The notes under the pieces were generated by a model. The model did not search any database, had not been told where the DNA came from, and saw nothing but the letters and a program-made list of their open reading frames with translations. Of a stretch of DNA of 64,000 nt, positions 17,747-31,723 are shown one piece after another. The stretch comes from Marinobacterium stanieri. Lineage in GTDB: Bacteria; Pseudomonadota; Gammaproteobacteria; Pseudomonadales; Balneatricaceae. The number at the start of each line of letters is the position of its first letter. The first letter of the stretch is position 1. A program made the translations under genes and the position numbers. The DNA is taken from contig NZ_FTMN01000006.1 of the NCBI RefSeq assembly GCF_900155945.1, positions 244,303 to 308,302 of the forward strand, written 5' to 3'.

Positions 17747-18334
17747 ATGAACGACCGGATTCAACTGATCGTCGGTCTCGGCAACCCCGGGAACGAATAC
17801 AGCAAAACCCGTCACAATGCCGGCGCCGAGCTGGTGGAGCAGCTTGCTGCCCACCAGCACTCCCCCCTGCAACCGGAGAAGAAATTCTTCGGCCTCTACG
17901 GCAAGGTCTTGATCGACCACCGCCCCGTCCATCTGCTGATCCCGACAACGTTCATGAATCGCAGTGGCCAGGCCGTGGCAGCACTTGCCAATTTCTACAA
18001 GATTCCCACCAGTGACATACTGGTCGTGCATGATGAGCTGGATATTCCACCGGGAACAGCGCGCATTAAACAGGGCGGCGGTCACGGCGGCCATAACGGC
18101 TTGCGCGATATCATCAGTAAACTGGGGAACGACAAGAATTTTTACCGCTTGCGTGTTGGTATCGGCCATCCTGGCAGTGCCGCTCAGGTCTCTGGCTTTG
18201 TCCTGAGCAAGGCCCCGGTGTCCGAACGTGACAAAACGCAAGCGGCGATTGATGAAGCACTGAGATACCTGCCCCTCGCCATTCATGGTGACTGGGCCAA
18301 GGCGATGAATCAGTTGCACAGCTTCAACGGCTAA
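17747..18334 (+). CDS. pth: Peptidyl-tRNA hydrolase
   Basis: Releases tRNA from prematurely dropped peptidyl-tRNAs (195 aa). The conserved N-terminus is [20 protein letters not shown] with catalytic His in [36 protein letters not shown] and [10 protein letters not shown] are all intact. It starts 21 bases after rplY and precedes ychF, as usual. Confidence 0.96.
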   Translation: MNDRIQLIVGLGNPGNEYSKTRHNAGAELVEQLAAHQHSPLQPEKKFFGLYGKVLIDHRPVHLLIPTTFMNRSGQAVAALANFYKIPTSDILVVHDELDIPPGTARIKQGGGHGGHNGLRDIISKLGNDKNFYRLRVGIGHPGSAAQVSGFVLSKAPVSERDKTQAAIDEALRYLPLAIHGDWAKAMNQLHSFNG

Positions 18335-18355
18335 CTTCAACTACAGGATCTAAGC

Positions 18356-19447
18356 ATGGGTTTCAAATGCGGTATTGTCGGCCTGCCCAACGTCGGCAAA
18401 TCTACGCTCTTCAATGCCCTGACCAAAGCGGGCATCGACGCCGAGAACTTCCCTTTCTGCACCATTGAGCCGAACGCCGGTATTGTTCCCATGCCGGACC
18501 CGCGCCTCAATGCGCTGTCAGAGATCGTCAAGCCCGAGAAGGTGATCCCGACGACCATGGAGTTTGTCGATATCGCAGGCCTGGTCGCTGGTGCATCCAA
18601 GGGTGAAGGCCTGGGTAACAAGTTCCTGGCCAACATCCGTGAAACCGATGCCATCGCCCACGTGGTTCGCTGCTTCGAGGATGACAATGTTATCCACGTG
18701 GCCAACCGCATCCACCCGCTGGAAGATATCGAAACCATCAACCTGGAGCTGGCACTGGCAGACCTTGAGTCCTGCGAGAAGCAGCTGCAGCGCGTGCAGC
18801 GCACCGCCAAGGGTGGCGACAAGGAAGCCATCGCCACCAAGGCGCTGCTGGAAAAACTGATTCCGCATCTGGAAGAAGGCCAGCCGGTCCGCTCTCTGGC
18901 GCTGGATGAAGCCGAGCTGAAACTGGTGCCGACCCTGCACCTGCTGACCACCAAGCCGACCATGTACATCGCCAACGTCTCTGAAGACGGCTTTGAAGAC
19001 AACCCGTACTTGGATCAGGTGAAGGAACTGGCGGCGACCGAAAACGCTGAAGTCGTGGCGATCTGCAACAAGCTGGAATCCGAGATTTCCGAGCTGGAAG
19101 ACGATGAAAAAATCGAATTCCTGCAGGATATGGGTATGGAAGAGCCGGGCCTGGACCGCGTGATTCGTGCCGGTTACAGCCTGCTGGGCCTGCAGACCTA
19201 CTTCACCGCCGGTGTTAAGGAAGTACGCGCCTGGACCGTCCGCATCGGCGCTACCGCGCCTCAGGCGGCTGGTGTTATCCACACTGACTTCGAGAAAGGC
19301 TTCATCCGTGCCGAAGTGATCAGCTACGATGACTTCATCGAGCACAAGGGTGAACAGGGTGCCAAGGATGCCGGTCGCTGGCGCCTGGAAGGCAAGGAAT
19401 ACATCGTCAAAGACGGTGATGTAGTCCACTTCCGCTTCAACGTATAA
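18356..19447 (+). CDS. ychF: Redox-regulated ATPase YchF
   Basis: OBG-family P-loop ATPase (363 aa) that prefers ATP to GTP and associates with ribosomes. The Walker A motif is [15 protein letters not shown] and the G3 region is [21 protein letters not shown]. The base-specificity motif is the non-canonical NKLESE ([15 protein letters not shown]). The C-terminal TGS domain ends [11 protein letters not shown]. The length is exactly typical. Confidence 0.96.
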   Translation: MGFKCGIVGLPNVGKSTLFNALTKAGIDAENFPFCTIEPNAGIVPMPDPRLNALSEIVKPEKVIPTTMEFVDIAGLVAGASKGEGLGNKFLANIRETDAIAHVVRCFEDDNVIHVANRIHPLEDIETINLELALADLESCEKQLQRVQRTAKGGDKEAIATKALLEKLIPHLEEGQPVRSLALDEAELKLVPTLHLLTTKPTMYIANVSEDGFEDNPYLDQVKELAATENAEVVAICNKLESEISELEDDEKIEFLQDMGMEEPGLDRVIRAGYSLLGLQTYFTAGVKEVRAWTVRIGATAPQAAGVIHTDFEKGFIRAEVISYDDFIEHKGEQGAKDAGRWRLEGKEYIVKDGDVVHFRFNV

Positions 19448-19483
19448 GCACGACGCCTGACACCGACTCCGGTGCCAGGCCCC

Positions 19484-19519
19484 GTCATGGCAGGCAATCT
19501 CGCTTTCGCCTGCCATGAC
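19484..19519. terminator. Bidirectional stem-loop between ychF and the autotransporter
   Basis: GTCATGGCAGGC pairs perfectly over 12 bases with GCCTGCCATGAC around a 12-base loop. It lies midway between two convergent genes. There is no long T-run on either side, so strength is uncertain. Confidence 0.5.
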
Positions 19520-20237
19520 CAGGCTTCTGGACTAGAAGCGCACACTCATCTGAATATACCCCTCCTGTACCTCACTCTCGTCTGAATGCTCGCCCCGGTA
19601 GCCGAAACTGATATCGGTATTCTCTGATACCGGTACGACAAGCCCCGCATCCATTACGACGGTGTTTTCGGCAATCGGCGTTCCTTTAACACTGAAACGA
19701 CTGTCACCTCCCAGGAAGCGGTGCTCACTGACCGTATCGACATCATCAAAGGCATGGCGCCAACTGATAGAGCCCTGCACACGAACCGGCAAAGGATCTG
19801 CGCCCAACTCCGCACCACCGCGCACACCGACGCTACCAAAGCCGGTACTCGATTCCGTGCGCTCCACCGCCAGAGCAGCCGAGCCGCCGGACTCCTTGAA
19901 GGCGTCATTGCGCTGCTTCTGCCAGGATACCCCCACAAAGGGTTGCACCCAGCCGGTGCTGGACTCGAAGCGATAGCCGGTTTCGGCAAAAGCCTGCCAG
20001 CTCTGGGCGTGGTAGTCGGCTGCCAAGGTTTGTCCCAGCGCCTGACGTTGCGTCTCCAGCTGATGCTGACCGAAGGTACCACCCAGGCTCAAGTGCCAGT
20101 TGTCCCAGCGTTTGGATGCATACACTCCCAGGTGCAGGCTATCCACCTCGGCAGAGGAGGCCCGGGCGTCAAGGTCCATATCGCTGTCCTGGTAACCGCC
20201 CAGTACACCAAGGCGCCAGCCATTTTCCAGCTGTCCA

Positions 20238-25433
<5,196 letters not shown>

Positions 25434-25553
25434 GACAACCTCCCTGTAAACGCTTGATGGCCCAATGGCTGGCTCGAGTTTTAATGTTTGATTATCGTCA
25501 AACAGGTGTTGGCCAACTATCGGAATTCCGCAAAGCGAGGTTATCCCTCAGGC

Positions 25554-26516
25554 TTAATCCGGGCGTTGTGCGAGGGTTTCCGACGGCCGTTCCCCGAACA
25601 GGCGTTTGTACTCTTGGGAAAACTCACCCAGGTGGACAAAGCCCCAGCGCATGGCGATCTGGGTCACGGTTGTGTGAGCTGGCAGAGCGAGCAGAAGATC
25701 GGTACGTACCCGGTTGAGTCTCAGGGTACGCAGGTAGGCGACGGGCGAGAGCTGCATGGCACTGCGAAAGGCATATTGCAGCGTGCGCTCCGATACGCCA
25801 GTCGTCACACAGATATCGGTGATGGTAGGCACCTGCCCTGTTTGCAGGCAGGCACCCATGTAGTCTCGGGCGGTCGAGACCAGCCGCTGGGCTCGCCAGC
25901 CGGCACGGACGCTGCGGCAGACACCGGTATCAATCGCAGTAGCCTGGCTGAGTGCGATGACGACACTATCTCGCAGCAGCCGGGCGCAGTTGTCTGACGG
26001 CATCAGCCTTGCCGGGTTGCTGCGGTGAATGAGTGCGTTGAAATCGGCCATAAGCCTGGCGGTGTGTTGACTATGGAACGCCTGAGGGCCAGTCGGCTGC
26101 TGTGCCCCTTCATACTGGTTAAGTGTCCGTGTGCTTTCCAGCAACCAGTCCTGATCCAGGCACAGGTAGAAGGTTTCGCTTTCCGGCATTACCCGGATAT
26201 CAAGCTCCACATCCCTGGGCAGATAATAGAGCCAGGAATCCATCGGGTTTAAAAACTGTGAAAAGCGCATTCCCGGACTGACGGTTTTCGCAATGGAAAT
26301 TGCACAGAGGTTACCCTGGGTGACGCCGCTTTTGTGGACGGCCTGATTCTGATGCTCATGCACCAGGTGCATGCCATCCAGGGTCAATGTTGAACACTCA
26401 CCCTGGTAGGGCCCTCCGCTTAACTGGTGCATTTCCAGGTCAAGCCAGGGCTGAGCAGCCGCCTGCAACGAGGCATCGCTCAATGAGAAATGTGTTTGCT
26501 TCCAATCCATGTGCAT
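25554..26516 (-). CDS. AraC family transcriptional regulator
   Basis: Regulator of 320 aa with a cupin-like N-terminal sensing domain and a C-terminal double helix-turn-helix (about residues 220-315). The first HTH is TITDICVTTGVSERTLQYAF; the second contains the family motif TQIAMRWGFVHLGEFSQEYKRLFGERPSETLAQ. It lies in the same direction as, and directly upstream of, the autotransporter (121 bases), so it is a candidate regulator of it. It is divergent from another AraC-type gene at 26668. The ligand is unknown. Confidence 0.87.
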   Translation of the reverse strand: MHMDWKQTHFSLSDASLQAAAQPWLDLEMHQLSGGPYQGECSTLTLDGMHLVHEHQNQAVHKSGVTQGNLCAISIAKTVSPGMRFSQFLNPMDSWLYYLPRDVELDIRVMPESETFYLCLDQDWLLESTRTLNQYEGAQQPTGPQAFHSQHTARLMADFNALIHRSNPARLMPSDNCARLLRDSVVIALSQATAIDTGVCRSVRAGWRAQRLVSTARDYMGACLQTGQVPTITDICVTTGVSERTLQYAFRSAMQLSPVAYLRTLRLNRVRTDLLLALPAHTTVTQIAMRWGFVHLGEFSQEYKRLFGERPSETLAQRPD

Positions 26517-26667
26517 CGGTTAAAGATGCATTTGAATGATATGCACTTCAAGTATTCTGTTTTATGATTTTCGCGCATTTTTATGCGTTTTGAACACTCG
26601 ATAACTTCTGGTAGCGTAAAAGAGACTGTGTGGTTTAGCCCCCAACTGACTCAGCCTTTGGCCCGCC

Positions 26668-27663
26668 ATGAATAACAAAAACGATGATTTTGAACACCTG
26701 AACAGCGATAACCGGACCCTCTGGGATTTTGAAGCCCAGGATTTTCCACTGCCGGATGGCAGCGGCATGGGCAGACTCCAACGCTTTGATTTCAATAATA
26801 TATTGAGGCTTTATCGCTCCGAGTTCCGGGTACAGCGTGACTGTGTCATCGATACTAATGCGGCTGATACCGAGCTGCCCAACCTGCTCTGCAGCGTACT
26901 TCTGCTAAGCGGCGAAATGCTGCTGGAAACCCCGGATGGCATACAGCACCGTATCACGCCGCAATCCGGCATCATGTATCGCGTCAGAGACAATGGCACC
27001 CGTTTTCACCTGAAAGGCGGTCAAACACTTCGACACATAGGTGTAGCCGGTAAAATTTCCGGTCTTCACAAGCAGCTTGGACACCAGCTGCCCGGGGCCC
27101 TTGCCTGTTTTTCCTCGTTTCCCGAATCCGGTGTCGTCAGCCGTGAAGTGACGGTCAACACCCGTTTACGCGGCCTGTTGGCCAATGTGTTTGCACCCAG
27201 TACCTGTTCGTCTGATCCACTGCAGGAAATCGCGCTGGAAGGCGTGTCCATGTCTATTCTGGCGGAGATGGCGCGGACAATACTGGCAAGCGATACAGAC
27301 GTTGAAGGCAGAGCCTCTCTCTGGGGCGAGCATATATTCGATAGCCTGACGTCCTACATCCGCAACAACCTGGACGCCCCCCTCAAGGCTGATGACATAT
27401 GCCAGCGTTTTGGCATTACCCGACGCCAGCTGAACCAGTTGTTTCAGGTATCGGCACAATGCTCCCCACGCGAGTTTTGGCGACGGGAACGGCTGGAACA
27501 TGCTCGCAAGTTGATTGAAGACGACGGTGTTCCGGTAAAAATGGTGGCGAACGCGGTGGGCTACAGCCATGTGAGCAATTTTTCCAAGGCATACCGTGAA
27601 TATTTTGGCGAAACACCGGGCCATACGCTCCGGCTAAGAACAATCGATACGCCCGCTGAATAG
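26668..27663 (+). CDS. AraC family transcriptional regulator
   Basis: Regulator of 331 aa, unrelated in its N-terminal half to its divergent neighbour. The N-terminal part (LLCSVLLLSGEMLLETPDGIQHRI) looks like a cupin sensor. The C-terminal AraC domain (about 230-325) has ADDICQRFGITRRQLNQLFQ and KMVANAVGYSHVSNFSKAYREYFGETPGHTLR. The 151-base divergent spacer with the 25554 gene contains an inverted repeat TTGAA-N10-TTCAA, which may be shared by both. Targets cannot be read from sequence. Confidence 0.85.
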   Translation: MNNKNDDFEHLNSDNRTLWDFEAQDFPLPDGSGMGRLQRFDFNNILRLYRSEFRVQRDCVIDTNAADTELPNLLCSVLLLSGEMLLETPDGIQHRITPQSGIMYRVRDNGTRFHLKGGQTLRHIGVAGKISGLHKQLGHQLPGALACFSSFPESGVVSREVTVNTRLRGLLANVFAPSTCSSDPLQEIALEGVSMSILAEMARTILASDTDVEGRASLWGEHIFDSLTSYIRNNLDAPLKADDICQRFGITRRQLNQLFQVSAQCSPREFWRRERLEHARKLIEDDGVPVKMVANAVGYSHVSNFSKAYREYFGETPGHTLRLRTIDTPAE

Positions 27664-27780
27664 GTCTTTTTTCCTCCAGAATCCCGCCAGATTCGTCTCA
27701 CTGATTCGGCCATATTCCAGCGTCCAGCACGCCTGAAGAACCCTGCTTCAATTTTTTTAAACTTCTTTGCTTTCAGGGTG

Positions 27781-27809
27781 TTGACAGCATTTCAAAAACA
27801 GGGAATAAT
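27781..27809 (+). promoter_or_regulatory. Sigma-70 promoter of the tRNA Met/Gln array
   Basis: A perfect TTGACA (27781-27786) and an AATAAT -10 element (27804-27809) are separated by 17 bases, placing transcription start a few bases before the first tRNA at 27830. Confidence 0.8.
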
Positions 27810-27829
27810 TCGCGGCCTTGAAAGCAGTT

Positions 27830-27906
27830 GGCAATGTAGCTCAGTTGGTTAGAGCATCGCATTCATAATGCGAGGGTCGCAGGTTCGAGTCCCGCCATTG
27901 CCACCA
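27830..27906 (+). tRNA. tRNA-Met (CAT), elongator type
   Basis: A 77-base tRNA starting GGCAATGTAGCTCAGTTGG, anticodon loop TTCATAA (CAT), T-arm CAGGTTCGAGTCC and encoded CCA. The G1:C72 pair and overall similarity to E. coli metT identify it as elongator rather than initiator. Confidence 0.93.
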
Positions 27907-27917
27907 CTTTCAAATGC

Positions 27918-27992
27918 TGGGGTATCGCCAAGCGGTAAGGCAACGGGTTTTGATCCCGTCATGCGCAGGTTCGAATCCTGCTACCCCAGCCA
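27918..27992 (+). tRNA. tRNA-Gln (anticodon TTG)
   Basis: A 75-base tRNA with anticodon stem ACGGG/CCCGT, loop TTTTGAT (TTG), U1:A72 and encoded CCA. It is the only TTG-anticodon glutamine tRNA in the window; the other two carry CTG. Confidence 0.95.
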
Positions 27993-28001
27993 CTTATGTG
28001 T

Positions 28002-28078
28002 GGCAATATAGCTCAGTTGGTTAGAGCATCGCATTCATAATGCGAGGGTCGCAGGTTCGAGTCCCGCTATTGCCACCA
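28002..28078 (+). tRNA. tRNA-Met (CAT), second copy
   Basis: Nearly identical to the copy at 27830. The differences are a compensated change at the base of the acceptor stem (GGCAATA/TATTGCC in place of GGCAATG/CATTGCC), so both copies should fold and function. Confidence 0.93.
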
Positions 28079-28089
28079 TTCTACATTGC

Positions 28090-28164
28090 AGGGGTATCGC
28101 CAAGCGGTAAGGCACTGGATTCTGATTCCAGCATGCGCAGGTTCGAATCCTGCTACCCCTGCCA
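28090..28164 (+). tRNA. tRNA-Gln (anticodon CTG), second copy
   Basis: Identical in body to the tRNA-Gln(CTG) at 15934 but with a flipped first pair: A1:U72 in place of U1:A72. Both are weak pairs, so charging by GlnRS should be retained. It ends the Met-Gln-Met-Gln array. Confidence 0.94.
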
Positions 28165-28245
28165 TCTCCTCCTTGCATATTCTCCTTCGTTCCAGGTTTA
28201 GGCTAAGATAAACGAACATGCGTTTTGACAGCCCCCGGAGTGTGC

Positions 28246-30396
28246 ATGACCAGCTCAACCGATCAGATCCTATCCGCACTTTCAAAACATACCACCTATC
28301 GGGACAGCGATACGGGTAGCCGCAATATCAACATCCTGTTTGCACAATGTGACGGCGCAGCCATGGAGCTTCTGCTGACCAACTTGCGCAACGCGGATTT
28401 CGCACCCCGCGGCCTGGCCATAGAGAACCTGGAAGCCCTGCAACAGGCATTTGAGAGACGCGCATGGGATATATTGGTTTTCACCTGGAAAAGCGATTAC
28501 AGGCCCGCTCTGAGCCCGGAACAAGCGTTAGACTGGATCAAGCTCCAGGAACGCGACCTGCCGGTCATTGTACTGGCCCCTGAAGCCCAGGTGATTGCAC
28601 CCAGTGAGCTGCATAAACTCGGGGTTGCCGCTGTCGTACCCGAACCGGATCATCACTGGATCCTGCATGAAATCGAGCGCCAGTATCTACAGCTGTTACA
28701 ACGTCGTGAGCTGCGAGCAACGCATGCTGAGCTCAAGCACCTGCGCGAACGCAATCAATACCTGGTCAAGCACTCGAACAGCGCCATCTGCTACCTGTAT
28801 GAAGGCCGTATCCTGTTCAGCAACGACAGTTTTGCGCACCTGCTCGGCTATATCGACGATACTCACCTGAACAATCGGCAGCTACATGCATTTGTCGTCA
28901 GCAATCAGCAGGACCGCCTGACCCAGTGCCTGCGCCAGGCAGCAAACGGAGGCGATGGCAGCAAACCTCAGACGATCACATTTACCCGCCCTGACCAGAC
29001 CCACTTTGAAGGCATGCTGAGCCTGTCGCCCGTGGAGTATGAAGGGAAGATTTGTCAGGCGGTGGAAATCAGTGAGCCCGAGTGCGAAGAAGAAGCCTTC
29101 CGCAGCCTCGACCCGATGACGGGCCTGCAGAATGAGCATGCCTGTATGCAAGCCCTTGAGGCCGCATGTCTACGAGCCTTGCGCGGCGGCCAGGATCGCA
29201 GCCTGCTGCTGTTGCGACTGGATCACCTGAAAATCATTCGTGCCGAGGTAGGTGCCGATGGCGAAGCACTGATCCTGCGTGCCATTGCCCACATATTGAA
29301 GCAGAAAGTCAGCCCGGCCCACCTGCTGGGCCACCTGGATGATGACAGCTTCATGATCCTGATGCACAACGCAGACCCTGACAAGGCGATCAGCCTGGGT
29401 CAGGGGCTTTGCCACGCGATTCGTAATCATATTTGCGACGTTGACCAGGTATCCATCCACACCACTGTGTCTGTGGGCATTGCCATGATCAATGACAGTA
29501 CGCCCGACCCGGTGGTGCTGCTTGATCACGCTCGCAAAGCGGCTGCCAGCCTGCACCAGGGTAACCGACCGGGCAATGGCGTACAGCTTTACAACCCCGA
29601 ACAAAGCCAGTTGACGCAACTGGATGGGCGCATGAACAAGCGTCTGGCCAATGCCCTCAAGCGTGACCGCTTCCGCCTGTTGTATCAGCCTGTCGTCCCG
29701 CTTCGCACGGCGAGCCCTTCCGCCTATTACGAGGTACTGCTGCGCCTGGTCAGCGACAGCAACAAGGCGATATCGCCCAATGCATTCATCATTCAAACCA
29801 TCGAGCCGGAGATTCTGCGGGAACTGGACCGCTGGGTGATCGAGCATGCCCTCAAGGCCCTGCAATCACCGGAATGCAAGGCGCAGAACGTCTCCCTCTT
29901 CATCAACCTGTCAGGTCCGTCGATTCGCTGCAACAAGCTGCCGGAATGGCTGGCACTGAAACTGACAGAGACGTCCATCAGTCCATCCCAGCTGATCTTC
30001 CAGCTCAGTGAAAGTGATGCGGCAGTCGATCTGATGTCGGCTCGGCGCTTTGTGGGCGCCATGTTGCAGCTCAACTGCAGAACCTGCCTGAAGCACTTCG
30101 GCAGCTCACCCAATTCCAACCATGTCCGCCAGGAGCTGCGCACCAACTTCGTCAAGCTGGATGGCTCCTACATGCGCGACCTGCAGAGTGACAGCCTGGA
30201 TATGGAAACGCTTGGCACCCTGGTGGAACCTCTGCTGCATCAGAAACGGACACTGATTGCGCCGCAGGTGGAAAATACCCAGGTGATTCCACAGCTCTAC
30301 GGTGCCGGTATCCACCTGATTCAGGGACACTATCTGCAGCCACCGCGGGAGAATATGGATTATGACTTCTTTGGAGAGGCCGACCAGGATAACTGA
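28246..30396 (+). CDS. FimX-like degenerate GGDEF/EAL c-di-GMP receptor
   Basis: Protein of 716 aa with a degenerate receiver-like N-terminus (about 30-150), a PAS domain (about 175-275), a degenerate GGDEF domain and an EAL domain. The GGDEF site reads HLDDDSF near residue 366 and should not make c-di-GMP. The EAL motif is EVLLR (residue 496), and IAEGVE has become IAPQVE, so hydrolysis is unlikely. EVL, INLSGPSIR, FVKLDGSYMRDL, IQGHYLQPP and the C-terminal MDYDF closely match the pattern of Pseudomonas FimX, a c-di-GMP receptor controlling type IV pilus assembly at the pole. The ATG at 28246 has GGAG upstream. No pilus genes are adjacent. Confidence 0.8.
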   Translation: MTSSTDQILSALSKHTTYRDSDTGSRNINILFAQCDGAAMELLLTNLRNADFAPRGLAIENLEALQQAFERRAWDILVFTWKSDYRPALSPEQALDWIKLQERDLPVIVLAPEAQVIAPSELHKLGVAAVVPEPDHHWILHEIERQYLQLLQRRELRATHAELKHLRERNQYLVKHSNSAICYLYEGRILFSNDSFAHLLGYIDDTHLNNRQLHAFVVSNQQDRLTQCLRQAANGGDGSKPQTITFTRPDQTHFEGMLSLSPVEYEGKICQAVEISEPECEEEAFRSLDPMTGLQNEHACMQALEAACLRALRGGQDRSLLLLRLDHLKIIRAEVGADGEALILRAIAHILKQKVSPAHLLGHLDDDSFMILMHNADPDKAISLGQGLCHAIRNHICDVDQVSIHTTVSVGIAMINDSTPDPVVLLDHARKAAASLHQGNRPGNGVQLYNPEQSQLTQLDGRMNKRLANALKRDRFRLLYQPVVPLRTASPSAYYEVLLRLVSDSNKAISPNAFIIQTIEPEILRELDRWVIEHALKALQSPECKAQNVSLFINLSGPSIRCNKLPEWLALKLTETSISPSQLIFQLSESDAAVDLMSARRFVGAMLQLNCRTCLKHFGSSPNSNHVRQELRTNFVKLDGSYMRDLQSDSLDMETLGTLVEPLLHQKRTLIAPQVENTQVIPQLYGAGIHLIQGHYLQPPRENMDYDFFGEADQDN

Positions 30397-30420
30397 CCTG
30401 GCCGGCTTTGACAGGAAGGA

Positions 30421-31644
30421 CTAGACCAGCGTCTCGCTGTCGCGATCGCGGAAGCCGATCAGGTACAGAATGCCATCCAGCCCCAGCGTGCTGATCGCCT
30501 GCTTGGCACTCTGACGCACCAGCGGCTTGGCACGGAAGGCAATACCCAGGCCGGCAATGGACAGCATCGGCAGGTCATTGGCACCATCGCCCACGGCAAT
30601 GGTCTGCTCCAGACGCACACCTTCACGCTCGGCAATTTCACGCAATAGCTGAGCCTTGCGCTCGCCATTGACGATCTGGCCGGTGACTTCACCGGTCACC
30701 TTGCCATCCTTGATATCCAGCTCATTGGCGTGAACATAGTCGAAGCCCAGCTTGTCCTGCAGATAGCGGCCAAAGTAGGTGAAACCGCCGGACAGGATGG
30801 CGGTTTTGAAGCCCATCGCCTTCAGGTGAGACACCAATTCAGCCACGCCTTCGGTCAGCGGCAGGCGCTCGGCGATCTGCTCCAGTACCGAAGCGTCCAG
30901 CCCTTTCAGCAGTGCCACACGGCGACGGAAGCTTTCGTCAAAATCGATCTCGCCACGCATGGCAGACTCGGTAATTTCAATCACCTGATCGCCCACGCCG
31001 GCTTCCTTGGCCAGCTCGTCGATGACCTCGGCCTCGATCAGCGTCGAGTCCATATCAAACACCACCAGACGGCGGTTACGACGATAGATATCATCCTTCT
31101 GGAAGGCGATATCCACACCCAGATCGCTGGCCGCCTTCAGGAACTCTTCACGCAAGGCTGCCGCATCGGCCGGCAGGCCACGCACCGAGAACTCAACACA
31201 GGCACGCGTCTTGTTACAGGCTTCCTGCTGCAGGGAGATACGACCGGACAAACGGCTGATATTGTCGATATTGAGGCCATGGTCAGCCGCAATGGTGGTT
31301 ACACGGGCAATATGCTCGGCACTGATCTGACGAGACAGCAGTGTGATGATATGGCGGGATTTGCCCTGACCCGATACCCATTGCTCATAGGCTTCACTTT
31401 CGACCGGCTCAAAGCGCGCCTGCATTTTCATTTCATGCGCCTTGAACAGCAGATCCCGCAGCAAAGGCGAAGATTCCAGCTCTTCAGGCACCTGAATCAG
31501 CACACCGAGCGACAGGGTGTTGTGGATAACCGCCTGGCCGATATCGAGAACATTGATGTTGTAGCGAGCAAGAATTCCGGTGATTGCCGATGTCACACCG
31601 GGACGGTCATCGCCGGAGACTGTCAGCAGGATGATTTCGTTCAT
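30421..31644 (-). CDS. serB: Phosphoserine phosphatase with N-terminal ACT domains
   Basis: HAD-superfamily enzyme (407 aa) for the last step of serine synthesis. Residues 1-180 form tandem ACT-like domains (MNEIILLTVSGDDRPGVTSA; SRHIITLLSRQISAEHIARV). The HAD motifs are VVFDMDSTLIEAEVID (nucleophile DMDST), ILSGGFTYFG, and GDGANDLPML. The ACT-SerB architecture is the Pseudomonas-type form. It converges on the FimX-like gene with 24 bases between them. Confidence 0.95.
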   Translation of the reverse strand: MNEIILLTVSGDDRPGVTSAITGILARYNINVLDIGQAVIHNTLSLGVLIQVPEELESSPLLRDLLFKAHEMKMQARFEPVESEAYEQWVSGQGKSRHIITLLSRQISAEHIARVTTIAADHGLNIDNISRLSGRISLQQEACNKTRACVEFSVRGLPADAAALREEFLKAASDLGVDIAFQKDDIYRRNRRLVVFDMDSTLIEAEVIDELAKEAGVGDQVIEITESAMRGEIDFDESFRRRVALLKGLDASVLEQIAERLPLTEGVAELVSHLKAMGFKTAILSGGFTYFGRYLQDKLGFDYVHANELDIKDGKVTGEVTGQIVNGERKAQLLREIAEREGVRLEQTIAVGDGANDLPMLSIAGLGIAFRAKPLVRQSAKQAISTLGLDGILYLIGFRDRDSETLV

Positions 31645-31723
31645 CGAACCCTTCCGTTTGATAAAGCACCGCTGGCATCACCAGCACTAGACTGTAATTA
31701 TATCAGACAGGCCGCTGGCCCGT

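Noticed and set aside
17129..18340. 403-codon frame on the minus strand across rplY and pth
   Set aside because: Antisense shadow of two well-conserved genes.
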